A stretch of 64,000 bases of DNA from Histomonas meleagridis (GCA_020186115.1 WSYJ01000149.1:62001-126000); one strand, 5' to 3'; positions 20,136-29,576 are shown, numbered from the stretch's first letter. The notes: generated by a model not told the origin, from the letters alone. Program-made: numbers and translations.

Positions 20136-20446
20136 TCTTTAATAATGAGTAATTAAGGTTTTTGGTTCAGCTAAAAATGAAATTTCAAAAAAATTCGTGA
20201 AAAAATTGAAAAATTGAGAGAAAAATATTTATGTTTTTATGATATAGGTTTTTGACTTTAAATACTTAATATCTATGAAAATTGTGTGAATTTTTATAAA
20301 AATAGGATAGAGCACTTTATACTTTTTTTCGATGAATTGATACTAATAATAAATAATAATGAACGTTCACATTTATTACTAATTTCAAACAGAAGTATAA
20401 AATATTATATAAAATCAAAACACATTTTTACATATATTAAAATACA
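20136..20446. other. Intergenic
   Basis: Upstream region of the large surface protein and 3' flank of the transporter (both minus strand). A plus-strand frame at 20286-20576 runs antisense into the transporter tail and is not protein-like. Confidence 0.4.
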
Positions 20447-21568
20447 TTATTCAGCTTCATCACTACTTTTTGAGGAATGTTTTTCTATTTCATCTTCCTC
20501 TTCAACATTTATTTTGATTTTTTCTTCGTTATTTGATTCTTCAATCGAAAGTAATTCTTGTTCAACTTGTTTTTGATGTCGATGATGATGTCTGTGATGT
20601 CTTTTCTTTTTGTCTTGTTTATCTGAGAGCAAAAATCCTGAAAAAGAATAAATAAACGCTCCGAAACATAATGAAATTGTTCCGAAAATTTGGAGCAATG
20701 TCCATTGTGTATCGCCATATATTAAGTGTGAAATGATAAGGGTTGGAACAAACCTTAGTTGTGCTAATATTATACCCGAAATCATTGATATCTTTTTAGT
20801 GATAGATAAATTAACTAATTGGAAAATTTCACCAATGATCGATCCAACGACAATAAATAACCAGGTTTGGGATGTAAGTATCTTCCCCATGTTTATCCAT
20901 GCGCCTGGTTCGAGATAAAGTGAGAAAAATGTAATTGGAATACAGGCAATGAAATATCGCCATGCTAAAAATGTTAATAATGAAATGCTTCTTTCACTCC
21001 CTTCGATTATGTTCATGGATTTTTTGAGTGAAACAGATGAAAAGGTTTGGAAAATAATTGAAATAAATTGTAACAAAAATTGTCCAAATGATGGCATTTT
21101 GTCTGTAGACCATTGGAACTTAGCAGAAATTAAAATAGTACCTACAATTACAAATGAAACTGATACAACAAAATAAAGTGTAATTTTTTCTTTTAAAAAT
21201 ATGGCAGCAAAAAGACCTTGCCAAACAACACCTGATACTTTGAATATAACAGTGAAGTCTACATCTGAAACAAATATACCAAGATTATTGGAGCACATCA
21301 TGATTCCATAAGTCATTGAAGAGAAGATAAGATGCCAAATAATTTCTTTTGGTGGAATTAGCCATCTTGTTGATTTAGGGAAACCTAAATTAACCCATGC
21401 AGCAAGTAATCCTTCTGGAATTGATAGAATCATTTGTAATAAAGTTAGGAACAAAGGAAAAGGAGCAAAAGAAAATAGCTCCTTATTAAATACTGGGAAA
21501 ATTGAAGTTAATGTCCATTGTATAACAATTAAAATGACAATGGTTGCTGTGGATCTACAATCAGCCAT
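20447..21568 (-). CDS. Triose-phosphate/nucleotide-sugar transporter family protein (SLC35-like)
   Basis: 373 residues, about ten membrane helices. The opening TIVILIVIQWTLTSIFPVFNKELFSF matches TPT/SLC35 carriers, in which Asn-Lys follows the first helix. The later region SVSLKKSMNIIEGSERSISLLTFLAWRY and the LAQLRFVPTLIISHLIYGD segment fit the second half. Such carriers exchange sugar phosphates or nucleotide sugars in ER, Golgi or plastids; here ER or Golgi is likely. The C-terminus is odd: a His-rich stretch (RHHRHHHRHQ) followed by a ~50-residue Glu/Ser tail that could bind metal or carry sorting signals. Confidence 0.8.
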   Translation of the reverse strand: MADCRSTATIVILIVIQWTLTSIFPVFNKELFSFAPFPLFLTLLQMILSIPEGLLAAWVNLGFPKSTRWLIPPKEIIWHLIFSSMTYGIMMCSNNLGIFVSDVDFTVIFKVSGVVWQGLFAAIFLKEKITLYFVVSVSFVIVGTILISAKFQWSTDKMPSFGQFLLQFISIIFQTFSSVSLKKSMNIIEGSERSISLLTFLAWRYFIACIPITFFSLYLEPGAWINMGKILTSQTWLFIVVGSIIGEIFQLVNLSITKKISMISGIILAQLRFVPTLIISHLIYGDTQWTLLQIFGTISLCFGAFIYSFSGFLLSDKQDKKKRHHRHHHRHQKQVEQELLSIEESNNEEKIKINVEEEDEIEKHSSKSSDEAE

Positions 21569-21654
21569 TACATAAGAGGACGTTTATTATATGGAATACG
21601 TTAAGCAAAAGACGTTTAAATTAAAAAATCTATTTTATTCGAAACAAAGATTCT

Positions 21655-22110
21655 TCAATCTGTAAACTTTGCATACTCTTTAGTCCATTTACGGGCAGTT
21701 TCTTCCGCTTCTGCTTTGTTTTTAATCCAATGATTTGCAACATTTGTATCAAGTGGATCTTCAGGGTTTGGATCAGAAAGTAGTGATTGAACTGATAATA
21801 AAACTGTTGATATTTTTAATACAGGAGTCCACTTATTTTTCAAAATATCTAAGCAAATTCGTCCAATTTTGTCAACATTTGGATGATATATTTTTGTAAG
21901 AAACCTAACCTTTGGTGGAGTGATAGGATATCCATCTGGCAAGAAAACTTCTAATTTAAATAATCCGTCTTCATATGGAGAATTTACAGGTCCAAGAATT
22001 CTTGCTTCAAAATATCGATTGTTGTCTGGATATGGTTTTGCAGTAATTCCACTTGGCGGTGATGTTGCTAATTCTTTTATTTCTCGGGCAATCCTCACAT
22101 CACTGTTCAT
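21655..22110 (-). CDS. UBC13: Ubiquitin-conjugating enzyme E2, Ubc13/UBE2N type
   Basis: 151 residues from the ATG; three codons of open frame upstream begin at TTG. Ubc13 with an Mms2-type partner builds Lys63-linked ubiquitin chains for DNA damage tolerance and signalling. Visible are HPN (76-78), the active-site Cys86 in [14 protein letters not shown], and the Ubc13-specific run [21 protein letters not shown]. The C-terminal helix [12 protein letters not shown] also matches UBE2N. Divergent from the Spg1-like gene; both starts are preceded within 15 bases by AAAAGTGAC. Confidence 0.9.
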   Translation of the reverse strand: MNSDVRIAREIKELATSPPSGITAKPYPDNNRYFEARILGPVNSPYEDGLFKLEVFLPDGYPITPPKVRFLTKIYHPNVDKIGRICLDILKNKWTPVLKISTVLLSVQSLLSDPNPEDPLDTNVANHWIKNKAEAEETARKWTKEYAKFTD

Positions 22111-22445
22111 CAGAACCAATGTGTCACTTTTTGCTTATGGCTTTTGCAAAACTTTAAAAAAAGCATAAAAGTTGGTGAAAGAAATGTTTCCTACAAAGAT
22201 CATAGCCATAAGACTGAACGCCCAGTGTATTATTTATTTTTAGATTCTTTTTCATTTGTTATTAATTTTTGATTATCTTATGGACAAATTCCAAATATTT
22301 CATAACATTCATCATCCTTAAACTAATTTTTTAGGAATATTCACAAATTGTTAGTTGCCTTAAACAAAAAAGAAAAAATCACGTTGAAGAAGTTTTCAAA
22401 AAGTGACTTCGGATCAAATGACACTTTTAAAAGTGACAAAAAGAA
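22111..22445. promoter_or_regulatory. Divergent promoter region Ubc13/Spg1 with AAAAGTGAC words
   Basis: The 335-base spacer holds GTCACTTTTTG at 22123-22133, which reads AAAAAGTGAC just upstream of the minus-strand Ubc13 start. AAAAAGTGAC lies near 22397-22406. The palindrome CACTTTTAAAAGTG (22422-22435) runs into AAAAGTGAC ending 8 bases before the Spg1 ATG. The CINP-like gene has the same word at its start (54961-54970). Confidence 0.45.
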
Positions 22446-23027
22446 ATGTCAGCCGAAGGGACTGTCACCGTGAAAATCGCTCTTATTGGTAGTACAATGG
22501 TTGGTAAGACCTCACTTATGGTTAAGTATTGCAAAGGCACATTTAGTGAAGACTACATTGCCACACTAGGTGTCCAATTTCTAGAGCGTACCATCAAAGT
22601 TAAGAACACTCCAGTTAACCTTGTCATCTGGGATATTGGTGGTCAAAAGAACTTTATGGACATGCTTAACATTTGCTGTGAAGGAGCTCATGCCATGATT
22701 TTCATGTTTGATTTAGCCAATATCAAATCCTTAACAGCACTTCGAGATTGGTACAAAGCAGCATACCAATGCAACCAAACAGCACGCGTCTTTTTAGTCG
22801 GCAATAAGTTCGATAAATACTTCGAGCTCCCCGAACAAGAAAGAATTGCCATTACAAACAAAGCAAAGAAGTTCGCAGCGGCTATTGGGGCACCCCTGGT
22901 TTATTGTTCTAACACTCATTCAATTAACGTTAAGAAACTGTTCCAAATTGTAATTGGTTCCGTTTTCGGACTGAACTTAAAAGTGGAAAAGGTCGAGGAC
23001 CCAAGCAAGCCAGTCATAATTTTCTAA
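22446..23027 (+). CDS. Spg1/Tem1-type small GTPase
   Basis: 193 residues. Spg1/Tem1 GTPases trigger the septation/mitotic-exit pathway at spindle poles in fungi and are also found in amoebae and flagellates. G1 is GSTMVGKT (15-22), G3 WDIGGQ (62-67) and G4 NKFD (120-123). The family-specific context is clear: TSLMVKYCKGTFSEDYIATLGVQFLE, and MFDLANIKSLTALRDWYKAA, where Rab or Ras proteins differ. No C-terminal Cys for prenylation, as in Spg1. GC content is higher than the surroundings, suggesting strong expression. The stop reads TAAAAAA. Confidence 0.88.
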   Translation: MSAEGTVTVKIALIGSTMVGKTSLMVKYCKGTFSEDYIATLGVQFLERTIKVKNTPVNLVIWDIGGQKNFMDMLNICCEGAHAMIFMFDLANIKSLTALRDWYKAAYQCNQTARVFLVGNKFDKYFELPEQERIAITNKAKKFAAAIGAPLVYCSNTHSINVKKLFQIVIGSVFGLNLKVEKVEDPSKPVIIF

Positions 23028-23094
23028 AAAAAATAATTTTTTTCGAAATTTTATCAAAAAAAAAATATGTTCTATATAAATATATTCATCAAAA

Positions 23095-23526
23095 TTATTC
23101 GGATTCTTCTTCACTAAAATCATTGTACCAAGGAGTATTGGATGTTAAAAAGCCCATCATTTGATGGATCTTTTCGAGCCACCTCTCACCTTTGATCTTG
23201 TATTCATCAAGTTCCGATAGTTTTTCTTCATATTCGTTGGACTCAAGTACCAACAATTCAAGGATTTCAGCCATGGGTTTGCCTAAATATGTAGTTTCAT
23301 TGGCTTCATCAATGAGTTTATCTATAATAAGAGCTTTCTCTATAATAGATTGTGCATCTTTTGGAATTTGATCTCTTGTATATGCAATTCCTGGTGGAAA
23401 ATCTTTGGGATCAATATGTGCAAAATTTTGTATATTACCAATGACATTCGTCATTGCCTGAAGTTGGTCCTGAAACATAGTCTGTAAAAGCTGAACATGA
23501 TCTCTCAGCTTGCGTTGGTTTTCCAT
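23095..23526 (-). CDS. Helical protein, possibly Mediator subunit 21 (Srb7)-like
   Basis: 143 residues from the first ATG (the frame opens at TTG). Pattern of a MED21-like protein: an N-terminal helix RDHVQLLQTMFQDQLQAMTNVIGNI, a loop, then IIEKALIIDKLIDEANE and a long C-terminal coiled coil ILELLVLESNEYEEKLSELDEYKIKGERWLEKIHQM, which parallels the 'LExExxE...LLxKI' end of MED21. Sequence identity is low, so this rests on helix order and spacing. MED10 or another small coiled-coil subunit is the alternative. Divergent from the Lys-rich gene 102 bases away. Confidence 0.45.
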   Translation of the reverse strand: MENQRKLRDHVQLLQTMFQDQLQAMTNVIGNIQNFAHIDPKDFPPGIAYTRDQIPKDAQSIIEKALIIDKLIDEANETTYLGKPMAEILELLVLESNEYEEKLSELDEYKIKGERWLEKIHQMMGFLTSNTPWYNDFSEEESE

Positions 23527-23627
23527 ATATTTGAACAAACATAGTTAAATAATTGAATTAATTTTAATTCGTCACATCTTTTTTTCTCAAATTGAAAATT
23601 GTCAATTAGTACTGGTCGAGCAAAAAA

Positions 23628-24053
23628 ATGGAAGAAAAGCTTCAGTACTTCACAGACATTTGTAATTTAGCAGATTACAAATTAATGAAAACTCTTATTG
23701 ATGATACAAAAGATGATCCAAAGCCAGTTGTCAAAAAAGAGAAAAAGAATTCTGATAAAAAACAACCAAAAGCAGTAAACAAACAAGAGGAAATTGACCC
23801 AGAAGCAGGACCATCTGCTCCAAAGGAAAAAGGAAAAATTGAAGTTGCAAAAGAAAATTATAAAAAATTAAGAAAAGAAGCAACTCAAAGAAGCAAAGCT
23901 GAAAACAAAAACGCAGAAACAAAGAGAAATGAAAAAGGTGGGAATGAAAATAAAAAGAGTCAAAAACTTGATAAACCTTTTAATAAAAAATTCGAAAAGC
24001 CAAACAAAAAATTCAACAAGCCAAACAAAGGAAAAGGAAACAAGCGCAAGTAA
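23628..24053 (+). CDS. Lys/Asn-rich basic protein
   Basis: 141 residues. An acidic-neutral N-terminal part (MEEKLQYFTDICNLADYKLMKTLIDD, helical) is followed by ~110 residues dominated by Lys, Asn and Glu, ending in repeated FNKKFEKPNKKFNKPNKGKG. It looks like a disordered nuclear or nucleolar protein, perhaps in ribosome biogenesis, but composition alone cannot show function. The stop codon is followed by A (TAAATGG). Confidence 0.55.
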   Translation: MEEKLQYFTDICNLADYKLMKTLIDDTKDDPKPVVKKEKKNSDKKQPKAVNKQEEIDPEAGPSAPKEKGKIEVAKENYKKLRKEATQRSKAENKNAETKRNEKGGNENKKSQKLDKPFNKKFEKPNKKFNKPNKGKGNKRK

Positions 24054-24232
24054 ATGGTTTGAGTTTAAATTATTCAATAAAATTTCATAATGATATTTAT
24101 AAACTTTTTTCAATGAAAAAAAATGAACACCTTGCTTGTAATAGTAAAAGAACAAATTCTTTTTCACGTGAAATTTGTTTGTTCTGCGGATTACCAAGAA
24201 GAAGTATTTAAGCGGATAAATGGTCGGATAAA

Positions 24233-25114
24233 ATGCAACCTCCACCTCCCGTAGCAGTTTTGCGAGGGCATAAATCCTCTGTCACTTCATTGTGTTTCAT
24301 CCCTGATCGCCTTATTTCTGCTTCCAGCGGATGTGAACTTTTTATTTGGGACATTCAATCCAGAAGAATTATATCAACTCTTCATAAATCAGAGGAAAAT
24401 GATGATGGGTTTCTTCGTGCAGTAGCCAATGATAAAACAATCTATGTTAATTCCAGACTTGGCCGAATTTTTTCATATGATATGAATGGTCAGCTCATCA
24501 AAGAAATTAGTACAGGAATCACAGCAGGTTTTGCCGGGTGTCGACTTCAAGGCACAGATCTCTTATTTGCAGATGCATTTAATGGGCGTGTTTATGTATA
24601 TGATACAAATCAAGGTACACATTTTCCTATTCTTGATTATAAAAACCATGGGATGATTATGGATATTTCTGTTTTCAACGAATATTTTAGCCTCGCTCTT
24701 GAAGATTCCACAGTTGTTGTTTATGATTCACGAAATACAGCCGAACCAGTTTGGTCACATGAAATGAAGCTCAAAGATCCAATTATATCATTAGCTACTG
24801 TGAATGAAAACAAATGTGTTGTAGGAAGTAGTCAAAAAGAAGTTTATGAAGTTACGCCAACAGGAAAAAGCGTTTTCTACGAGATGCCGCATGCGGGCGT
24901 TGATGACATTGCCATACGATGCGATGGGAGAATTTGGGCGACTGCTGGATGGGATGGAAGAGTTCGATTGTTCGATGCGAAGAAAAAGATACCATTGGCA
25001 GTGTTAAAGCACCATAGAGGAGGAATACACACCGTTGCGTTTGCTCAAGATGGTTTGCTCGCAAGTGGAGGTGATGATAGAGGTATAGCAATTTGGTCAC
25101 TCTATAGAAAGTAA
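24233..25114 (+). CDS. WD40 protein, GNB1L/Asa1-like
   Basis: 293 residues, six to seven WD40 blades. GNB1L and yeast Asa1 act with the TTT complex to stabilise PIKK kinases such as TOR and ATM. The start PPPVAVLRGHKSSVTSLCF and the end GWDGRVRLFDAKKKIPLAVLKHHRGGIHTVAFAQDGLLASGGDDRGIAIWSLY fit GNB1L, including the WSLY terminus. Blade ends show FIWD, VYDS, LFDA and IWSL. The alternative is an unrelated short WD40 scaffold. The stop reads TAAAAT. Confidence 0.72.
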   Translation: MQPPPPVAVLRGHKSSVTSLCFIPDRLISASSGCELFIWDIQSRRIISTLHKSEENDDGFLRAVANDKTIYVNSRLGRIFSYDMNGQLIKEISTGITAGFAGCRLQGTDLLFADAFNGRVYVYDTNQGTHFPILDYKNHGMIMDISVFNEYFSLALEDSTVVVYDSRNTAEPVWSHEMKLKDPIISLATVNENKCVVGSSQKEVYEVTPTGKSVFYEMPHAGVDDIAIRCDGRIWATAGWDGRVRLFDAKKKIPLAVLKHHRGGIHTVAFAQDGLLASGGDDRGIAIWSLYRK

Positions 25115-25531
25115 AATTACTTAATATTGTAAGAAGTAAAAGAACCCAAAACAACAAATTTGAATCGTTTCACATGAGATTGGAAAACAACTATAAAAAC
25201 TTTAACATGTTTAAAAATTAGTAAGCATCTACAGATGAATATATATTCCCAAAATAAAGATTTCAATACATATCTAAGCATCTGAATATACCCGTGTTGT
25301 TCAATATCTCATTGAAGATGAACATTCATTGAATTTGCAAATTTAAGCATTAAAAGATCAAAGTATTAAACGGTCGTTCGATGGAAATTAGAATACTTTA
25401 TTTGTAGACCGTTTGTAGTTTAACATGCAATGATATAACGGTCGTTTGAAAGATGGAAGATAAAGAATAAAAAACACATTAACAAAGTAGAAAATTATTT
25501 AAAAATGATATGATCGTTTAGGAGTTCCTTT
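25115..25531. other. Convergent spacer carrying three AACGGTC sites
   Basis: Lies between two gene 3' ends (WD40 gene, plus; KDEL receptor, minus), so neither needs a promoter here. Yet AACGGTC occurs at 25369-25375 and 25437-25443, with GACCGTT (its complement) at 25407-25413. Two are followed by GTT(T/C)GA. The sites suggest an unannotated short transcript, but I see no snRNA, tRNA or coding signature in the adjoining sequence. Confidence 0.45.
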
Positions 25532-26185
25532 CTAAAGAGGCAAATCAACATCAGTTCCGGTGATTTTCATCTTCAAATATTGATAAATAAAATCACTATA
25601 AATAAGTGTTTGTAAAATTCCTGTAATCCAAACAACCTTAGGTGTTGATCCAGTGTCTGAGGCAACTTTATAGATCCAATTCAAAAGATAGAACAATCGG
25701 TAAATGCCAAGGAAGAAAATGTATTCAAGGTTGATAACATCAAGTTTGAAGGACCTTTTAAGTAAAAGCAATTGTGGGAAAATGGCAAAGCTTTCTACCC
25801 ATAGGGAAAAAGTATGTAGGAAACTTTCGAATGATTTTCTAGGCATTGAAATTAAAGAAAAAGGAATACAAATAACAATGATAAAAATTATGCGAAATGT
25901 ATCATGCCTTTTTTCATATGTTCTAGATAACTTTGTGAGCATTAAAATAACAATTAATGCTTCTGAAAATATGTAAAATATTTTGAAGAAAATGTTGTAA
26001 AAAGGTGGGTAAAAGAAGTACTGGTTGATATACCTTGTTGCGAATACGATTAAATAAAGAATATGTGTTTTAAGTGAAACGCCATTACAAGTTCGTTTAG
26101 AAATCATTTTATACAAAAGGATGCAAACTGATATTAAATGGGAAAAGTCTGCTAAGTAACGGAAAATGTTCCATTCTAGAACCAT
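25532..26185 (-). CDS. ERD2: KDEL receptor (ERD2)
   Basis: 217 residues from the internal ATG (open frame upstream starts at TTG). It retrieves escaped ER proteins from the Golgi. Seven membrane segments and the family's fixed positions are visible: NIFRYLADFSHLISVCILLYKM, CNGVSLKTHILYLIVFATRYIN, HDTFR, WVESFAIFPQLLLL, FLGIYRLFYLLNWIYK and the end SDFIYQYLKM. The C-terminal tail KMKITGTDVDLPL resembles the animal tail. Its presence implies KDEL-type ER retention in this organism. Confidence 0.93.
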   Translation of the reverse strand: MVLEWNIFRYLADFSHLISVCILLYKMISKRTCNGVSLKTHILYLIVFATRYINQYFFYPPFYNIFFKIFYIFSEALIVILMLTKLSRTYEKRHDTFRIIFIIVICIPFSLISMPRKSFESFLHTFSLWVESFAIFPQLLLLKRSFKLDVINLEYIFFLGIYRLFYLLNWIYKVASDTGSTPKVVWITGILQTLIYSDFIYQYLKMKITGTDVDLPL

Positions 26186-26509
26186 TTTTGTTAATAGTAA
26201 TCTAACAAACCTAGTCAATTGTTGTCAGACAAAACGGTTGAAATCCTTAAGTTAAAAAAAAATCAAAATTATAATATAAAAGTTCATCAGATTTTTTTAT
26301 ATATTAAAGAAATCTCATAACAATATGAATTAAAATGAAAATTTATTCGAAAAAAGTATTAAAATAAGAAATTAATGAAAATAAAAACGCATATAAACAT
26401 GATCAAACTAAACAACCAAAAGAAAAACGATTATTTTTTATAAAGTTTTTATTTAAATTTTCAATATTTTTGTTTTAAAAGTATAGATATTCATATTCAC
26501 TATGAATTA
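26186..26509. other. KDEL receptor upstream region
   Basis: Spacer between the KDEL receptor start and the 3' end of the first BspA-like gene. AACGGTT is at 26233-26239, about 48 bases upstream of the ATG. The rest is AT-rich with nothing recognisable. Confidence 0.35.
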
Positions 26510-28426
26510 TTATATCCATTGATCATTATCTTTATCAATATATTCTTTGAAATCACCGCCAACGTATTCAGTTTGATCTTTATTATCATCATTTGATGAA
26601 AAAGATTTTCCTGATTTTGTAACTAAATTTTGATTATTAGCTTTTTTAACAACAAAAACAACAATTCCAATAATCAAAAGAACAATTATAATTGCACCGC
26701 ATATTATACCAATTAATACATTTGTTGGAATAGTTTTTGCATTATTGATCTCGCTTTCCACAATAATTGTGTAAAATCTGGTGTAAATATTATACTGTGA
26801 AGTGTATTGATAAATTGTATAATTATAATAGATGACTTGTGAATGCGTAAAGGTATAACTTGTTTCAATATATGTATTTATTAATGTGTTCGATAAGTAT
26901 GTGTTAACAATAAATGTTTGCGTAACAGAATAAAAATTAATTAATGAAAATGAAATTGAAATACTTGGAAATAACGAATTTGTAAATTCATTGGATTGAG
27001 TAAATATATTTGAATTAGTAAATATATTTGAATTAGTGAATGTATTAGATTGAGTTAATGTATTGGATTTAGTAAATTTGTTTGAATTGGTAAATGTGTT
27101 GGATTGAGTAAATGTATTACTTCCTGTAAATGTATTTGAATATGTATTACTTCCTGTAAATGTATTTGATTGAGTAAATGTATTTGAAAATGTATCACTT
27201 CTAGTAAATGTAAGTGTTGACCATAAATATATATCACATTCTGAAAGCATTTTATGTGAAACATTAAGAGTTCCAAATGTCGCGTTTTGATATAAATATG
27301 ATGTCATAACATATTTCGTTAAAATATCAGAAAATGCATTTGAACTTATGTATGTTGGTGATGTAATACCTTCGTAATAAATACAGTTAAGTTTTTGACA
27401 TGAACAAAATGCATTATCCCCAATCGTTGTTACATTTTCGCCAATAATAACTGTGACTAAATTACTACATGATAAAAATGCAGAACTTCCAATCGTTGTA
27501 ACTGAATTTGGAATTGTAATATTTGTTAATGATGAACAATATTGAAATGTATAATCACAAATTCGTACTAAATTTTCTGATATATTAATAGTAATTAAAT
27601 CGGAACATGATTCAAATCCATAAGATCCAATCGTTGTAACTGAATTTGGAATAATAATATTTGTTAATGATGAACATGATCGAAATGCTGATTTATTAAT
27701 TGTTTCTAAATTTTCATTAAGATGAACTGTTACTAAATTACGACATGATAAAAATGCAGAACTTCCAATAATTGTAATTGATGAATAAAGTTTAATTGAA
27801 ATTATTGTTTCCCATTGATAAAAAGCATTAGATTCTATCTCAGAAATACCTTCATTAATGATAATATGTTTCACTTGTTCTTTATATGTTTTTCTATTTG
27901 AATATTCACTAGAATTATTAATAATTAAAGTTTGCGTATCTGAATCAAATGTTTCATGAGTTTCAATAAAAAAGAGAATAAATAAAAATGAAATAATTTT
28001 ATAATTAATTTTATAACTTTTATTCGTTTTATTGAAATAATAATGAAATAATTTAATAAAAAATAATAGAATTAAAATATTATTATATAAAAAATTAAAG
28101 ATAATACAAAAGATTAACTTGAAATATTCAAAAATGTTCATAAAATTAAATGAAAAATAGTTTTGTTTCGCAAAGAATCTAACATCCATGATTTTTTGGT
28201 GTGACATGTTTGTTAAAAGAGTTGATTTATTAAAAGATAGTGGAATATTGATGTTTATTTGTATGAAAGAAGAAATAAAATGTATGATGTTCAAATATTT
28301 TGAAAAGAGAAAATTTATGAAATTTTTAACATGGGATAACATGAAATCTTCTATATGGGGCAAATTTTTTCCTTGAAATAGACCTGATTTAATGTTTTTG
28401 TATGAATGAGAAATATATTTGGACAT
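26510..28426 (-). CDS. BspA-like (TpLRR) surface protein 1
   Basis: 638 residues. Order: a ~155-residue Phe/Ile/Lys-rich N-terminus with several hydrophobic stretches (LIFCIIFNFLYNNILILLFFIKLF; IISFLFILFFIETHETF); about eight TpLRR units (~165-375; e.g. SSLTNIIIPNSVTTIGSYGFESCSD is split between adjacent units); a Ser/Thr/Asn/Phe repeat region (~395-490) with the 6-residue unit SNTFTx; a membrane helix (~568-592: VLIGIICGAIIIVLLIIGIVVFVV); and an acidic tail ending DKDNDQWI. Trichomonad BspA proteins are linked to adhesion. It shares this plan with the genes at 36019 and 47383. The long N-terminal extension is unusual. Confidence 0.85.
   Translation of the reverse strand: MSKYISHSYKNIKSGLFQGKNLPHIEDFMLSHVKNFINFLFSKYLNIIHFISSFIQININIPLSFNKSTLLTNMSHQKIMDVRFFAKQNYFSFNFMNIFEYFKLIFCIIFNFLYNNILILLFFIKLFHYYFNKTNKSYKINYKIISFLFILFFIETHETFDSDTQTLIINNSSEYSNRKTYKEQVKHIIINEGISEIESNAFYQWETIISIKLYSSITIIGSSAFLSCRNLVTVHLNENLETINKSAFRSCSSLTNIIIPNSVTTIGSYGFESCSDLITINISENLVRICDYTFQYCSSLTNITIPNSVTTIGSSAFLSCSNLVTVIIGENVTTIGDNAFCSCQKLNCIYYEGITSPTYISSNAFSDILTKYVMTSYLYQNATFGTLNVSHKMLSECDIYLWSTLTFTRSDTFSNTFTQSNTFTGSNTYSNTFTGSNTFTQSNTFTNSNKFTKSNTLTQSNTFTNSNIFTNSNIFTQSNEFTNSLFPSISISFSLINFYSVTQTFIVNTYLSNTLINTYIETSYTFTHSQVIYYNYTIYQYTSQYNIYTRFYTIIVESEINNAKTIPTNVLIGIICGAIIIVLLIIGIVVFVVKKANNQNLVTKSGKSFSSNDDNKDQTEYVGGDFKEYIDKDNDQWI
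26975..27215 (-). repeat. 18-bp coding minisatellite (SNTFTx repeats)
   Basis: Imperfect 18-base units, each encoding a six-residue Ser-Asn-Thr-Phe-Thr-x motif of surface protein 1. About fourteen units are visible, some lacking the SN pair (TFSNTFTQ). Similar arrays lie in the two paralogues, so copy number probably changes by slippage. Confidence 0.8.
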
Positions 28427-28940
28427 TCTGATCGCGTATGACCGAGCACGTTAAAGTATCGCCATGCACAGTAGAAAATTTCTGTGTATCTTAACAAAAG
28501 TGTTATCGGGTTTTGCAGGAACAGAAAAGGAAGCACATACATAAAATTAACGTGCTTTTTCGGCCTGCCTGTTTTTTATCGTATTTAACTAACCGCTACA
28601 ACTCAGAAGCGTGATGCATCATATACAATAAAATGAAGTTTCCAATCATTTTTTGCTCATCTATTTATAAAAAATGGACTAAATTTTATCATTTTCATGT
28701 TTATTAAGGAAATTAACATTTAAGTACTCAAATCATCATATTTAAGAGAATGATTTCATTTTTGTGATATTAGAAATTAAATATAATTATAATTTTTCTT
28801 TCAAGGATAGATCATACAAAACATATATTTTCTCATTTATAATTAAATTCTCAGACATTTGTTATTCTACAAAATAAATTACGTAATTAAGCACGTACAC
28901 AGATCAAAAACATAAAATAAAATCTTTTTCGATACAAAAT
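28427..28940. other. Spacer with a paired TTAACGTGC motif and possible structured RNA
   Basis: Upstream of surface protein 1. AGCACGTTAA (28445-28454) and its exact complement TTAACGTGCT (28547-28556) enclose about 90 bases of higher GC than the surroundings, followed by TTTTT. Inside are a perfect TAACA/TGTTA hairpin (28492-28505) and an ATGCACAG/CTGTGTAT stem. This could be a small RNA closed by a 10-bp stem or simply two inverted protein-binding sites. From ~28620 to 28940 I see only AT-rich sequence. Confidence 0.4.
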
Positions 28941-29576
28941 TTATAGAACAAAAATTCCTTTTCTTGATAATATCATAAGCACACAAAGGATTATTAAACA
29001 AACAAAAATTGATATATAGCCTGTTGTATTACGAGATTCACATGCAATCCAACGCGCTTGCAATTCAAGCGGAACATTATAATATATTCTTTGTGGATTT
29101 TTTTCAACAGATTTACGGAAAATACGACTTACAAAATGTGATATTACTATCGCAACTAATGCGCTTAATGCTAAATATGGTAATAATTGTGTTGATGTGA
29201 TTTGAGTAGTAAACCATCTCATATTCTTTCTGGCAAAAAAGGCTAAAACTGATCCAGCATAAGCACATACATGCCAGGTAGCAACAATACCCCATGCAAT
29301 TGCATTTAGTGTTGGATTTAAAGTTCTTAAAAGTCTATTTTCGAGATTTTGTCCATCATAAAAATGTCGAACTGTAAAATATTCAATGCATTCTCGACAT
29401 GCAAACATATCATTAATAATTCCATAAACATTACCAACTAGAACAGTAATTCCAATGATTCTGATTGATTCCTTCGATGAAAAAAGTGAAAGCAAAGCGA
29501 GTATAAAAGCTAATCCAGCAGCTCCTAAAACAGCAGAATATTTTCTATTGAAAAGAGAATGCTTAATTTGAACCAT
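28941..29576 (-). CDS. Multi-pass membrane protein of unknown function
   Basis: 211 residues from the ATG (the frame opens at TTG). Five or so membrane helices. A polar conserved-looking core stands out: GIINDMFACRECIEYFTVRHFYDG and NPTLNAIAWGIVATWHVCAYAGSVLAFFAR. From memory this recalls bacterial membrane proteins with an 'EYFTxGH ... PTxxAxxWGxxATWW' pattern, which would suggest lateral transfer, but I cannot verify it. Substrate and location are unknown; the Cys-rich, His-containing loop might bind metal. Confidence 0.65.
   Translation of the reverse strand: MVQIKHSLFNRKYSAVLGAAGLAFILALLSLFSSKESIRIIGITVLVGNVYGIINDMFACRECIEYFTVRHFYDGQNLENRLLRTLNPTLNAIAWGIVATWHVCAYAGSVLAFFARKNMRWFTTQITSTQLLPYLALSALVAIVISHFVSRIFRKSVEKNPQRIYYNVPLELQARWIACESRNTTGYISIFVCLIILCVLMILSRKGIFVL

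Noticed and set aside
28445-28560. U4 snRNA or SRP RNA identity for the stem-closed element
   Set aside because: Short matches (AGTATCG; GGAAGCA) are not in the right structure, and the conserved U4 stem and SRP domain IV cannot be formed.
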